Shown: one piece after another, positions 43,477-52,568 of the stretch
Position numbering within the stretch: position 1 is the first letter of the stretch
Layout of the letters: the number at the start of each line of letters is the position of its first letter
NCBI GenBank assembly: GCA_021816865.1
Contig: JAKAWX010000004.1
Location: forward strand, 106,103-170,102
Reading direction: 5' to 3'
Source of the DNA: Thermoplasmata archaeon
Lineage (GTDB): Archaea; Thermoplasmatota; Thermoplasmata; Lutacidiplasmatales; UBA184
DNA: 64,000 nucleotides
Notes under the pieces: model-generated
Database searches by the model: none
Seen by the model: only the letters and a program-made list of their open reading frames with translations
Told to the model about the DNA's origin: nothing
Position numbers and translations under genes: made by a program

Positions 43477-44280
43477 CTACGCCCCTCCTTCCCGCCCGCC
43501 TTTCAAGTGAGGGGCCATGAGGATCCCGATCGGGGTGAGCTCCATGACGTACTGGGCGCGGGAGTGCGCGGCGCCTCGCATCTTCACGACCTGTACGACC
43601 CGCAAGATGTCGCCCATCCGCCGGGCGTTCCAGAGCAGGACGACCCCGTCGACGATCGCCTCCTCCACGCCGTGGAGGGAGTAACGGCCGGGGTTCGGCC
43701 CGATCTCGGAGACGAGGAGCGACGTGCACCCGGCCTCCTTCAGCTCCTCGCCGAGACGGAGCATGAAGTCGCGGATCTGCTCGTCCTTGTGGATCCGGTA
43801 GCAGACGGACGTGAGGCTGTCGAGGACGAGCCGGCGAACTCCGAGTGTCCGGACGAGGTCGCGGATCGTGCGGATGAGGATGCCGATCTCCTCGGGGTTC
43901 AGCTCCTCGTTGCTCAGGCCGAGCCGCTCGTAGATCACGGGAAGGTCGACGAAAACGAGCGACCCTTGGTCGACGAGCTCGGTCCGGAAGAACTCGAACG
44001 TCGAGAGGTTCTGGATCAGCTTCGCCGACGCCTCGGTGACCGAAATGAACAGGGACCTCTCGCCCCGCTCGGCGCCTCGGACGAGGAACTCGAGCGAGAG
44101 CGTCGTCTTGCCGGTCCCGACACTCCCCGCCACGAGGACCATGTTGCCGCGCGGGATGCCTCCGCCCAGAATGTTGTCGAGACCCTCGATCCCCGTCGCG
44201 CATCGCTCGAGCTGGAGCGAGGGGCCCATGAGCCCCGGCGGGGCAAGAGATTCGGACGGCGGTGACGCACCGGGACTCAT
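43477..44280 (-). CDS. KaiC/RadA-superfamily ATPase
   Basis: This 267-residue RecA-superfamily ATPase has an intact Walker A, GSVGTGKTT (residues 52-60), and a Walker B in RRLVLDSLTSV. It has the KaiC opening TGIEGLDNILGGGIPRGN. Archaeal members act in signal transduction and in regulating motility or DNA repair. It leads a three-gene set in which the other two have lost the nucleotide-binding Lys. A TATA-like CTCTTAGGGA at 44301-44310 gives leaderless spacing to the ATG at 44280. Confidence 0.88.
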   Translation of the reverse strand: MSPGASPPSESLAPPGLMGPSLQLERCATGIEGLDNILGGGIPRGNMVLVAGSVGTGKTTLSLEFLVRGAERGERSLFISVTEASAKLIQNLSTFEFFRTELVDQGSLVFVDLPVIYERLGLSNEELNPEEIGILIRTIRDLVRTLGVRRLVLDSLTSVCYRIHKDEQIRDFMLRLGEELKEAGCTSLLVSEIGPNPGRYSLHGVEEAIVDGVVLLWNARRMGDILRVVQVVKMRGAAHSRAQYVMELTPIGILMAPHLKGGREGGA

Positions 44281-44300
44281 CGGTAGAACGAGCCGTTCCG

Positions 44301-44310
44301 TCCCTAAGAG
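44301..44310 (-). promoter_or_regulatory. TATA-like box of the KaiC trio
   Basis: On the minus strand this reads CTCTTAGGGA, 21-30 bases before the ATG at 44280. It lies at the very 3' end of the upstream ATPase gene. Confidence 0.4.
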
Positions 44311-46799
44311 GGTTGTGTCGAATCCGAACTCTCTCGCCGCTCTGCTCGAGCGGCCCGTTCGCCCGCGACCGGCACGCGATCCCGCCGGAGCACCCACTCG
44401 GGTCCGTTCGCGGTCCGGTCGGTCGCCACGATCGCGCCGGCCCGTCCGAGCACGGCCCCCGCGGCGCGTACGGCCCGGCCGCTCGGATCCACGGCGGCGC
44501 GCAACGCGTCGAGCGGGACGCGGACGGACGGAGCCCCCCCAGCCGAGGCCGCGAGGCTCCCGATCGCCCGGAAGACCTCCTCGACCCCCGGGGGGGTGGG
44601 ACGGGCGGAAGGCTCGCCCGGCGGCGGGTCCGCAGGTGCGCGTGGGCCGGCCCGGTCGGGCGCGATCTCCGCACCGCTCCGCTCGTCGGGGGCCGGATCG
44701 CGCTCCGGTGCGCTGTCCGGGGCCCGGGACGGTCCGCGCGAGGGGAGCCGCGTCGTGCGCACCCAGGCGACCGCTTCCCCCTTGCCGAGCAGCACGACCG
44801 CGTGACCGCGCGGCAGGGCCTCGACCGCCTCGGGCGAGACCGCCCGGCTCATCCGCCCGAGTTCCCGTGCCTCTTCGGGAGAGCCGCGGAACGCGACGAA
44901 GTCGGCGACGTTCGTCCAGACCGCCTGGGCGACGGCGGGGGGAAGCGACGAGAGCGCCTGCGTCGCGAGGACGACGTGCACGTTCGCCCGTCGGCCCAGC
45001 CGGAGCATCTCGGCGAGGCTCTCGTGGGAGAACCATTGGGCCTCGTCCAGCACGACGAACACCTTCGGGCCCGGAGGCCGGGCGAGGAGCTCGGACCAGA
45101 GCAGCGCGAGGTAGACGGAGAGGAGGTACCGCGCATTCGACTCCCCGATCCGGGCCGCGTCCCCCGAGACGATGACGATACGGTGCGGAGCGACCAGGTC
45201 CCGGGTCGCGAGGTCCGGGTCCCGGGCGCAGAGCATCCGTTCGAGCACCGGACTCCGGACGACCTCATTCAGGAGCCGCCGCGCCCCCTCGCCGTCCTCG
45301 GGCCGCTCCCGTACCCGGTCGGCGAGCTCGCGCAGGACGCCGGTCGCGCGGGGCGGGACCTCACGGTGGAGCCGCGCGCCGGTCGCGAGCAGGGTGTGCG
45401 CGTCCACGAGCGTGCCGTTCGGCCAGGCGGCTGCGGCGCGCAGCGCGCGGTAAAGCATCTCCTCGAGACGGGGGCCCCAGAAGCCGGAGTCGGCGTACCG
45501 ACCGGCACGGACGCGTCGCAATGCGAAGATCAGGTCGTTGAGCCGACGCTCGGCGCGCACCGGGTCCGCCTCCGGGTCGAGGCCCACGCCTTCGAGGGCG
45601 TTCACCCCCACTCGGGAGCGCTCGGGCGAAATGCGGACCGTTCGCCCAACGGCGGCGATGCCGAGCTCCTCCTCGAGGGCCCGAGCCGTTTCGCCGAGCG
45701 GATCGAGCAGCACGAGACCGTGCTGCTCGCTCACACGACGCGAGAGCGCGACCAGGAGGGAGCTCTTTCCCATCCCCGTCTCTCCCAGCACGACCAGGTG
45801 ACGGCCCTGGTCGCGCTCGATCGGCGGGCCGACCACCCGTCCCGACACGGTGCGTCCCACCGGGAGGGTGGCGCCGCTCCGGGCATCGCCCGCACACGCC
45901 CCGGCGCCCGGTGCGGCGGGACCCGGCAGGAGGGAAAGCAACTCCTCTTCGGAGACGACGACGCGGGGGGGCCCCCACGGGGCAAGGTGGGGCGGCCGGC
46001 GGAACTGAAGACCTCCGCCGGCCGTCCCGCGCGCTGCGCGCTCGAGAGCTCGCGCGACCTCAAAGAGGTGGGCATCCGGCCGGTCGTTCGGTGGTTCCTC
46101 GAAGAGGGCGACACCGGCGGTCCAGAACAAGGGCCTCGGGATCGGAGGCGGTGGGAAGACCGCCGGCGAGACCCCCGCGACCCCTCGACCCGGAGGTGGG
46201 GGACCGCGGCCGGTCGTGAGAACGCCGACGGTGGGGGGCACGGAGTCCCACCAGGAGGGGCGGGGGACCGGCGCGGGCGCGAACGCCGCCTCGAGCACGA
46301 GCCCCGGGCGCACCGCCGTGAACGTGAGCGTGAAGAGGTCCATGAGCGAGGCGCCCTCCGCCGGAGAGTGGAGCGCGGAGGGCCAGGGGCGGATCCGACG
46401 GCCCCACCACGCCGCGGGCGGAACGACCGTCGGGGCCGCAACGGCCCGTCGCCATCGCTCCTCCCCGTACGCGCGGACGAACACCCGGTCCGCCCATCGA
46501 CGAGCGTCGCGCCCCGCAATCTTGAGGTAGAGGGCCGGCTCGCTGCCCCCCTCGAGGCGGATGCCGAACGCGACATCGAGACCGTGCCCCGCTCTCACGG
46601 CGGACGCGAGACGCGAGCGGAACGCGAGCGCCTCGTCGGCCCGAAACGTTGCGAGGGCCCGGGGACGATAGGCCCACCGGCCGAGGTCGGCGCCGCCGAC
46701 CGTTCGACCCCGTCCGTGGCCCGACACGCGGTGCGCCACCGAGGCGGAACTTAGGAGCCTCTCGCGCCCCGTGGGCGGTGAAACGTGGTCTCGCGTCAC
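44304..46799 (-). CDS. HerA/VirB4-like ATPase with N-terminal extension
   Basis: This protein of about 831 residues has a C-terminal FtsK/HerA-class motor: Walker A LGETGMGKSSLL (near residue 340), Walker B FVVLDEAQWFS (near 585) and sensor-type VVLATQALSSLP. A tail of about 130 residues, rich in Pro/Asp/Arg, ends in a possible winged helix. The first about 330 residues show no family I recognise. Such motors pump DNA or protein. No NurA nuclease is adjacent, so a HerA-NurA repair pair is not supported. The start is uncertain: GTG 46799 is used, GTG 46739 is an alternative. Confidence 0.75.
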   Translation of the reverse strand: MTRDHVSPPTGRERLLSSASVAHRVSGHGRGRTVGGADLGRWAYRPRALATFRADEALAFRSRLASAVRAGHGLDVAFGIRLEGGSEPALYLKIAGRDARRWADRVFVRAYGEERWRRAVAAPTVVPPAAWWGRRIRPWPSALHSPAEGASLMDLFTLTFTAVRPGLVLEAAFAPAPVPRPSWWDSVPPTVGVLTTGRGPPPPGRGVAGVSPAVFPPPPIPRPLFWTAGVALFEEPPNDRPDAHLFEVARALERAARGTAGGGLQFRRPPHLAPWGPPRVVVSEEELLSLLPGPAAPGAGACAGDARSGATLPVGRTVSGRVVGPPIERDQGRHLVVLGETGMGKSSLLVALSRRVSEQHGLVLLDPLGETARALEEELGIAAVGRTVRISPERSRVGVNALEGVGLDPEADPVRAERRLNDLIFALRRVRAGRYADSGFWGPRLEEMLYRALRAAAAWPNGTLVDAHTLLATGARLHREVPPRATGVLRELADRVRERPEDGEGARRLLNEVVRSPVLERMLCARDPDLATRDLVAPHRIVIVSGDAARIGESNARYLLSVYLALLWSELLARPPGPKVFVVLDEAQWFSHESLAEMLRLGRRANVHVVLATQALSSLPPAVAQAVWTNVADFVAFRGSPEEARELGRMSRAVSPEAVEALPRGHAVVLLGKGEAVAWVRTTRLPSRGPSRAPDSAPERDPAPDERSGAEIAPDRAGPRAPADPPPGEPSARPTPPGVEEVFRAIGSLAASAGGAPSVRVPLDALRAAVDPSGRAVRAAGAVLGRAGAIVATDRTANGPEWVLRRDRVPVAGERAARAERRESSDSTQPS

Positions 46800-46845
46800 G
46801 CTCAAGTAATCGACACGCCCCGGGACCTCCGGCCGGTCCTCTCCG

Positions 46846-47967
46846 ATGTCGTCGCTCGAAGAACAGATCGTGGCGGTCGAGGAGGAGATTCGCAACACCT
46901 CCTACAACAAGGCGACCCAGCTGCACATCGGTCGGCTGAAGGCCAAGCTCGCGGTCCTCCGCCTCGAACGCGAGGCCCGGGCGAAGAGCCGGGGGGGCGG
47001 GGTCGGCTACGGGGTCCGCAAGAGCGGTCACGCGACCGTCGGCCTCGTGGGCTACCCCTCGGTCGGGAAGTCGACCCTCCTCAACCGCCTGACCGCCGCC
47101 GACAGCGAGACCGGGGCCTACGACTTCACGACCGTCTCGATCATCCCGGGCATGATGCGCTGGGGCGGCGCGTCGATCCAGATCCTCGACATGCCCGGGC
47201 TCGTTCCCGGGGCCTCGAGGGGCCGGGGGCGGGGCCGCGAGGTGCTCTCCGTCGTCCGGTCGGTCGATCTCGTCCTCTTCCTGATCGACCCCGAGCACCC
47301 CAACCAGCGGGCGCTCGAGAACGAGCTCGAGGGCGCCGGGGTCCGGATCAACCAGCGCCCCCCCCGTATCGTCCTCCAGCGGAGCGACCGCGGTGGGCTC
47401 ACGGTCTCGAGCACCGTCCGGCTGACGCACCTCGCGGGCGGGGTGGCGGCGCAGATCGCGCGCGAGTTCGGGTTCCACAACGGGTCGATCGTGCTCCGGG
47501 AGGACGCGACGGTCGACCAACTGATCGACGCGCTGGCGGGCAATCGTGTCTATCTGCCGGCGCTCCTCGCCGTCAACAAGGCCGAACTGCTCACGCCCAC
47601 CGAGCGAGCCAAGCTCATCGCGCAGCTGAAGCCGGCGCAGCCGGTCTTCGTCTCGGCGCGCCACAAGACGGGCCTCGAGGTACTGGTCGATCGGATCGGC
47701 GCGGCGCTGCGGTTCGTCCGGGTCTTCCTCAAGCCCCCCGGCCGTCCCGCGGACATGGAGGAGCCCGTGATCCTCCGGTACGGCGATACCGTGGAGTCGC
47801 TCCTCCGACGTCTGCCGAGCGACCTCGACCGATCGTTTCGGGCGGCCCAGGTCTGGGGCAAGAGCGCCCGCTTCCCGGGCCAGACCGTGGGACGCGACCA
47901 CGTCCTCGCCGATGGCGACGTCGTCACCGTCGTGATCGCCCGCGGGGCCGCGCGGGCCGCGGCGTGA
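46846..47967 (+). CDS. DRG/Rbg-family GTPase with TGS domain
   Basis: This 373-residue OBG-class GTPase is of the archaeal/eukaryal DRG type, linked to translation. It has an N-terminal helical region (IRNTSYNKATQLHIGRLKAK), G1 GYPSVGKST (residues 69-77), G3 DMPGLVPGASRGRGRG, NKAEL as G4 and a C-terminal TGS domain (VILRYGDTVESLLRRLP onward). Its 3' end overlaps the convergent fibrillarin gene by 44 bases. Confidence 0.93.
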   Translation: MSSLEEQIVAVEEEIRNTSYNKATQLHIGRLKAKLAVLRLEREARAKSRGGGVGYGVRKSGHATVGLVGYPSVGKSTLLNRLTAADSETGAYDFTTVSIIPGMMRWGGASIQILDMPGLVPGASRGRGRGREVLSVVRSVDLVLFLIDPEHPNQRALENELEGAGVRINQRPPRIVLQRSDRGGLTVSSTVRLTHLAGGVAAQIAREFGFHNGSIVLREDATVDQLIDALAGNRVYLPALLAVNKAELLTPTERAKLIAQLKPAQPVFVSARHKTGLEVLVDRIGAALRFVRVFLKPPGRPADMEEPVILRYGDTVESLLRRLPSDLDRSFRAAQVWGKSARFPGQTVGRDHVLADGDVVTVVIARGAARAAA

Positions 47968-48694
47968 CGTCCGGCGGTCCGCGTCCGTCGAACAGGGCGG
48001 GCTCGGCCCGTCCCCCGAGGAGGTAGTGCGCCCGATGGAACGGGTCGAGCTTCACCGACGGCGCGAGGTCGAAGAACGGCTCGAAGGCCGTTTCGCTCCG
48101 AGCGAGGTGCTCCGCAGGGGGCCGTTCCCGGCCCATGCTCGCGGTCTTGAGGGCGACGAGGACCTGCGCGCCCGGACCCCGGAGATAAAGCTCCGCGCTC
48201 GCCCGGACGATCTCGAGCTGGTCCGGCTGCGCCACATCGGCGTAGATCCCGTCCACCGGAGGGACGAGCCCCGCGTACGACCGCACTTCGCGAGCGTCGG
48301 CCAGGAGCGGCAAAAGGTTCGGCCAGCGCTCCGAGAGCGCCAGCAGGCGGGCGAACGGCCGAGGGCTGCGTTCGAGCGCGTAGATCCGGCCCGCCGGCCC
48401 GACCAGGTCGGCCACGTGCGAGGCGGTGGTCCCGCTCGCCGCGCCGAGGTAGAGCCATCGCTCGCCCGGCGCGGGGAGGGGACCGGACCAGTCGTGGTGC
48501 ACCGCCGCGCTCAACTTCGACCGTCCCGGCTCGAAGAGCCGGTACGTCCGCCCCTCGGCCTCGGTCCACCGCTCCCCGTAGACGGGAGGCGGCGCGCCGA
48601 CCGTCTCGGTCCAGAGCTCGGAGCGCTCGCCCGAGCGCGACCGCACGAGCCGCGGGCTCGACGGGTTCGGCCGCATCCGGCGGCCGGTCCTCAT
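47924..48694 (-). CDS. flpA: Fibrillarin-like rRNA/tRNA 2'-O-methyltransferase
   Basis: This 256-residue SAM methyltransferase is the catalytic subunit of box C/D sRNPs. It has the fibrillarin motifs FEPGRSKLSAAVHHDWSG, WLYLGAASGTTASHVAD, IYALERSPRPFARLL and VDGIYADVAQPDQ. Its ATG at 48694 overlaps the Nop5 stop (ATGA), matching the known functional partnership. Arg-rich N- and C-terminal extensions are present. Confidence 0.95.
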   Translation of the reverse strand: MRTGRRMRPNPSSPRLVRSRSGERSELWTETVGAPPPVYGERWTEAEGRTYRLFEPGRSKLSAAVHHDWSGPLPAPGERWLYLGAASGTTASHVADLVGPAGRIYALERSPRPFARLLALSERWPNLLPLLADAREVRSYAGLVPPVDGIYADVAQPDQLEIVRASAELYLRGPGAQVLVALKTASMGRERPPAEHLARSETAFEPFFDLAPSVKLDPFHRAHYLLGGRAEPALFDGRGPPDVTPRPARPRGRSRR

Positions 48695-49611
48695 CGGCGC
48701 CTCCGCACGAGCTCCGAGACCCGGCGGTCGCGTCGGGGGACCAAACGCGACGTAAGGTCGTGGTGGGTCGTCGCGTCCGCGCGCGCGGCGATCGCGGTGA
48801 GCGCGGCCAGGCTCCGCGCGTACGCGCCGCGCCGGCCGAGGGGCACGTCGGCCATCCGCTCGGCGAGATAGAGGACGCCGTAGCGGGGTCCGCGTTCGGC
48901 GGACGGCCGTCGCCGAGAGCCGAGGAGCTGGATCCGGGAGGCCCGCATCCGTCCGAGCGCTTCGGCCCCCCCGGCGGCCGCGACCAGGCGGGCCGCGACG
49001 CGCGGGCCCACGAGCGCCGAGACGTTCGGCACGAGCGCGCGGGCCTCGCGCTCGATGAGTTCGAGCAGGTGGGCACGGTGCGCGAGGAGGCCACGGCGGG
49101 CGACCGACCACGTCCCCTCGAGGTCCGCGAGCGCGGACCCGGCGACGACGAGGAGCGACTCGCTCGCCCGTTCCTCGCGGCCGAGGGCCCGCGCGACTCG
49201 CTCCTCCTCGCGCGCGAGGGTCGTCAGGACCTCTCCCGGGTCCCGGAGCGCTCGCTCGAGGCGCAACCGGGCGAGCGCCCGCAGGAACGCTCTCTCCGCC
49301 GTGGGCTCGGCGTACGGCGCGGAGGCGCGGGCCCGGCGGAGCTCGAAGACGGACGGCGCGCCCACCGAGCGCCCGGTGCGCGACGCGATGGCCGCGCCCC
49401 ACGCCGGGTCCTCGGCGAGGAGCCGGACGTCGGGGGGGAGGGATTCGACCGCCCGCACGAGCCCCGCCGGGACGTCCTCGGGCCGAGGGTCGGCCGCCCG
49501 TCGCGCGGCTCGCTCGGGGTCCGGGTCGACCGACGCGCCCCCCGCGCCCGGGGTGGCGGCCCTCTCGAGGTACAGAGCTGGCCCGCGCCCGACGACGACC
49601 GCGGCCGCCAA
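48691..49611 (-). CDS. Nop5/Nop56-family C/D sRNP core protein, short form
   Basis: This 306-residue protein has the Nop domain (ALVPNVSALVGPRVAARLV, then ALGRMRASRIQLLGS) that binds L7Ae-RNA, preceded by a coiled-coil region. It is short for archaeal Nop5, and its N-terminal fibrillarin-binding part is Ala/Arg-rich and weakly conserved. The start is TTG at 49611, 3 bases after purF. It is coupled to flpA. Confidence 0.85.
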   Translation of the reverse strand: MAAAVVVGRGPALYLERAATPGAGGASVDPDPERAARRAADPRPEDVPAGLVRAVESLPPDVRLLAEDPAWGAAIASRTGRSVGAPSVFELRRARASAPYAEPTAERAFLRALARLRLERALRDPGEVLTTLAREEERVARALGREERASESLLVVAGSALADLEGTWSVARRGLLAHRAHLLELIEREARALVPNVSALVGPRVAARLVAAAGGAEALGRMRASRIQLLGSRRRPSAERGPRYGVLYLAERMADVPLGRRGAYARSLAALTAIAARADATTHHDLTSRLVPRRDRRVSELVRRRR

Positions 49612-49614
49612 GCC

Positions 49615-51021
49615 CTAGAACTCCGCGAGGGACTTCTGGAAGCGGTGTCGCTCCTCGGGGACCTCGACGGGGTACTTGCCCGTGAGACACCCGAGGCAGA
49701 GCTCCTCCGCGCGGAGTCCGATCGACTCGACGAGCCCCGGGATCGACAGGTAGTGGACGCTGTCGGCCCCCACGATCGACGCGATCTCCTCCTCCGTCCG
49801 GTTGTGGGCCACGAGCTCCTTGCGTTCCTTCATGTCGATGCCGAAGTAGCAGGGGGCCCGGATCGGCGGGCAGCCGATCCGCACGTCGACCCGCGTCGCT
49901 CCCGCGATGCGGACCATCTGGACGATCTCCCGCAAGGTGGTTCCTCGCACGATCGAATCGTCGAGGAGGACCACGCGCCGGCCCTTCAGGAGCCCCGGCA
50001 CGGGATGGAGCTTCACCCGGACCTCGAGCTCCCGGCGTTTCTGGTCCGGGAGGATGAACGTCCGTTCGACGAAGCGGTTCTTGATCAGCGCTTCGGCGTA
50101 GGGGATCCCCAGGACCTCCGAGAATCCGAGCGCCTGCGGCCGCGCCGAATCCGGCACCGGCACCACGAGGTCGGCTTCGACCGGGGCCTCTCGCGCGAGC
50201 CGCATGCCGATCCGGTGGCGGACGTCGTAGACCGGTTGCGTCTCGACGATCGAGTCGGGCCGAGAGAAGTAGACCCATTCGAACATGCAATGGGCGCGGT
50301 CCCCCGAGTTCGGGATCCGGGACGTCCGGACGATCTGGCCCTTCTCGAGAACGAGGACCTCGCCCGGCGCGACGTCCCGCAGAGCCTTGCCGCCCATCAG
50401 CTCGATCGCGACCGATTCGCTCGCGACCGCGACCCCCCCATCCAACGTGCCGACGACGAGCGGCCGGATCCCGAGCGGGTCGCGGAACGCGAAGACCCGG
50501 TTGCCGACCAGGAGGACGACCGCGTAGCCCCCGACGATCTCGGTGCACGCCCGGCGGATCGCCGCGTCGAGGTCGCGGGTGCGCCCATACTCGACCGCGA
50601 TCGTCTGCGCCATCGTCTCGGTGTCGGCGTTGCCGAGGAGGTCGATCCCCTGCGCCTCGAGGCGCCGGCGGATGCGGCCGAAGTTCACGATGTCGCCGTT
50701 GTGCGCGATCGCGGCGTCCTCGTCGTGCATCTTTACGACGATCGGCTGGGCGTTCTCGAGGTCGCTCGTCCCGGTCGTCGAGTAGCGGACATGGCCGATC
50801 CCGACGGACCCGCGCAGGGAGTCGAGAAGTTCCTGGGTGAAGATCTCGTGGACGAGCCCCATCCCCTTGCGGTGGTAGAGCGTCCCGTGGCTCGTCGTCG
50901 CGATGCCCGCGGACTCCTGGCCGCGGTGCTGAAGGGCCCGGAGACCGCGGAAGAGGGACGGGGCGGCGCCTTTCCCCTGAAGCGAGACCCCCACCACGCC
51001 GCAGAACTCTCGGACCGCCAT
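49615..51021 (-). CDS. purF: Amidophosphoribosyltransferase
   Basis: This 468-residue enzyme makes phosphoribosylamine from PRPP and glutamine, the first step of purine synthesis. The Ntn nucleophile Cys follows a short propeptide (MAVREF-CGVVGV), and ALQHRGQESAGIA and the PRPP-binding VVLLDDSIVRGTT are intact. Two Cys-rich C-terminal motifs (GCPPIRAPC, CLGCLTGKYP) suggest the Fe-S cluster form. A TATA-like CTTAAGACCC at 51071-51080 implies a leader of about 25 bases. Nop5 and fibrillarin follow in the same operon. Confidence 0.96.
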   Translation of the reverse strand: MAVREFCGVVGVSLQGKGAAPSLFRGLRALQHRGQESAGIATTSHGTLYHRKGMGLVHEIFTQELLDSLRGSVGIGHVRYSTTGTSDLENAQPIVVKMHDEDAAIAHNGDIVNFGRIRRRLEAQGIDLLGNADTETMAQTIAVEYGRTRDLDAAIRRACTEIVGGYAVVLLVGNRVFAFRDPLGIRPLVVGTLDGGVAVASESVAIELMGGKALRDVAPGEVLVLEKGQIVRTSRIPNSGDRAHCMFEWVYFSRPDSIVETQPVYDVRHRIGMRLAREAPVEADLVVPVPDSARPQALGFSEVLGIPYAEALIKNRFVERTFILPDQKRRELEVRVKLHPVPGLLKGRRVVLLDDSIVRGTTLREIVQMVRIAGATRVDVRIGCPPIRAPCYFGIDMKERKELVAHNRTEEEIASIVGADSVHYLSIPGLVESIGLRAEELCLGCLTGKYPVEVPEERHRFQKSLAEF

Positions 51022-51349
51022 CGGCTCGAGGGAGGGCTCCCGCGCTCCCCCAAGTGAGCCACCCGGCTTCGGGTCTTAAGGGGTGCGGGGAGGCGAACGT
51101 GCGCGAGCGCCATCTGGGGGCGGCGAGGCAACCGCAGCTCGATACCCCAACGGGGGCCGACGCTGCCCCACCGGAGCGCGGATCGATCGATCCGGTCGCG
51201 CCGTCGCGCAAACCCCACCGGGCCCCGTACGAGAACTCCTTACCCCCGGGCCTTGCGACCGAGGGCCGATGGGTCCGAACCGGTCGGCGGACCTAGAGGG
51301 GGATGCGGAGCCGCCCAGCGCGGCCGACGGCTCCGCCCGGAGACGCTCG
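51022..51349. other. Intergenic region between purF and rpl12
   Basis: These 328 bases hold the purF promoter (TATA-like box at 51071-51080) and the 3' region of the L1-L10-L12 operon. GC-rich inverted segments are present, but I cannot match a known structured RNA. Confidence 0.4.
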
Positions 51350-51664
51350 CTACCCGAAGAGGGCGGAGAGACCTTCGGCGGCTTCCTCTTCGGAGACGCC
51401 CTTCTCTTCCTTCTTCTCCTCTTCCTTCTTCTCGCCCTTGCCTTCCTTCTTCTCGGCCGGCGCGGCGGCCGGCGCGGGGGCGGCGAACGTCTCGGCCTTC
51501 GCCAGGACCTCGGCGAGGTTAACGCCTTCGAGCGAGGCGAGCAACGCCTTCACGCGGGCCGTGTCCGGGGCGACCCCGGCCGCGGTCAGGACCCCGTTGA
51601 GGGCCTTGTCGTCGATCGGCTTTCCGGCGGCGTTGAGCAGCAGCGCACCATACACGTACTCCAT
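51350..51664 (-). CDS. 50S ribosomal protein L12 (P1 type)
   Basis: This 104-residue acidic stalk protein recruits translation factors. It has the archaeal N-terminal dimer domain ([17 protein letters not shown]), an Ala/Pro hinge, a Lys/Glu-charged segment and a conserved end GLSALFG. The ATG at 51664 is chosen over a GTG at 51673 because GGAGTGAG lies just upstream of it. It is last in the L1-L10-L12 operon. Confidence 0.95.
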   Translation of the reverse strand: MEYVYGALLLNAAGKPIDDKALNGVLTAAGVAPDTARVKALLASLEGVNLAEVLAKAETFAAPAPAAAPAEKKEGKGEKKEEEKKEEKGVSEEEAAEGLSALFG

Positions 51665-51693
51665 CGTTCTCACTCCATGGACTGTGGGGACCT

Positions 51694-52554
51694 TCAGTGG
51701 CCTGTCAGCTGGCCGAGCGCCGCGGCCTCGCGCATCGCCTTCGCGAAGAGCGGGCCGATCGTCTCGGGAGTCGGGTAACCGGCCGCGAGGGCGAGCCCGA
51801 GAGCGCGCCGGTGGGCCCTCGCGAGCAAGAGCGGCAAGGTCTCGGGCGTGACGTAGCCCACCTCGACCGCGAGGCCGAGGGCGGAACGGGCGGCCCGGGC
51901 GAGGTCGGCCCGACGCGCGTCGAGGTCGATCGCCAGGACGTCCGGCGCGTAGAACGTCTCTCCGTCGACCGCCGCGCGGAGCGAAAGGCCGACCTCGAGC
52001 GGGAAAATCTCGAGTCGAGTGAGCATCGTGGCGACCTCGCGCGAGATCGTCTCGCCGGCCTTCACGATCACGGTGTCCTTCTTCAGGACGACCTTCCCCT
52101 TCTCGATCGCCGCGGGGAACCCGGCGTGCTGGAGCTCACCGACGATGGGGCCGGGCTTGAAACTGGTCGTTCCCGCCGGTACGAAGATGTCCCGGGGAGC
52201 GACCTCGCCGCCGCGCGCCGGGGTCGGAGAACGCGTTCGCAGGAACTCCTGGTAGAGCGCGAACGGATTCCCCTCGGTCGAAAGGATCGCGGTCTGGTCG
52301 ATCACCTGGTCGAGGAGCGGACGCAGGGCCGGACGCTTCGCGGCCGCCCGCTCGAGAGCGTGGCGGATCGCGCTGTTCGTCGCCACCAGGATCGGGTGGT
52401 CGCGCTCGCGAAGTTCGCGGCGCATCCCTTGGAGCGCGGACGCCGGTATCCCCCGCACGCCGACGACGGCGGTGACCGACCGGGCGAGGACGCGCTCCTC
52501 GAGCGTGGCGACCGCGGCGAGCTTCTCCGGACGAACGGAATCGCGGCCGGGCAT
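51694..52554 (-). CDS. 50S ribosomal protein L10 (P0)
   Basis: This 286-residue stalk base protein binds 23S rRNA and L12 dimers. It shows [23 protein letters not shown], the [15 protein letters not shown] region of archaeal P0, and [14 protein letters not shown]. The ATG at 52554 is preferred to the GTG at 52572 because a strong GGAGG sits at 52562-52566, 7 bases before it. The C-terminal acidic tail of many P0 proteins is absent; the protein ends in helical L12-binding spine repeats ([20 protein letters not shown]). Confidence 0.93.
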   Translation of the reverse strand: MPGRDSVRPEKLAAVATLEERVLARSVTAVVGVRGIPASALQGMRRELRERDHPILVATNSAIRHALERAAAKRPALRPLLDQVIDQTAILSTEGNPFALYQEFLRTRSPTPARGGEVAPRDIFVPAGTTSFKPGPIVGELQHAGFPAAIEKGKVVLKKDTVIVKAGETISREVATMLTRLEIFPLEVGLSLRAAVDGETFYAPDVLAIDLDARRADLARAARSALGLAVEVGYVTPETLPLLLARAHRRALGLALAAGYPTPETIGPLFAKAMREAAALGQLTGH

Positions 52555-52568
52555 CGTCGCTCCTCCGC

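Noticed and set aside
44262..46754. 830-codon rightward frame antisense to the HerA-like ATPase
   Set aside because: It has no domain and strongly biased composition, while the minus strand has Walker A and B motifs.
44304..46799. HerA-NurA DNA end-resection pair
   Set aside because: The ATPase is HerA-like, but no NurA nuclease, Mre11 or Rad50 lies on either side.
51022..51349. Structured RNA (RNase P or SRP RNA) between purF and rpl12
   Set aside because: It is GC-rich with some inverted segments, but none of the conserved sequence cores of those RNAs could be found on either strand.
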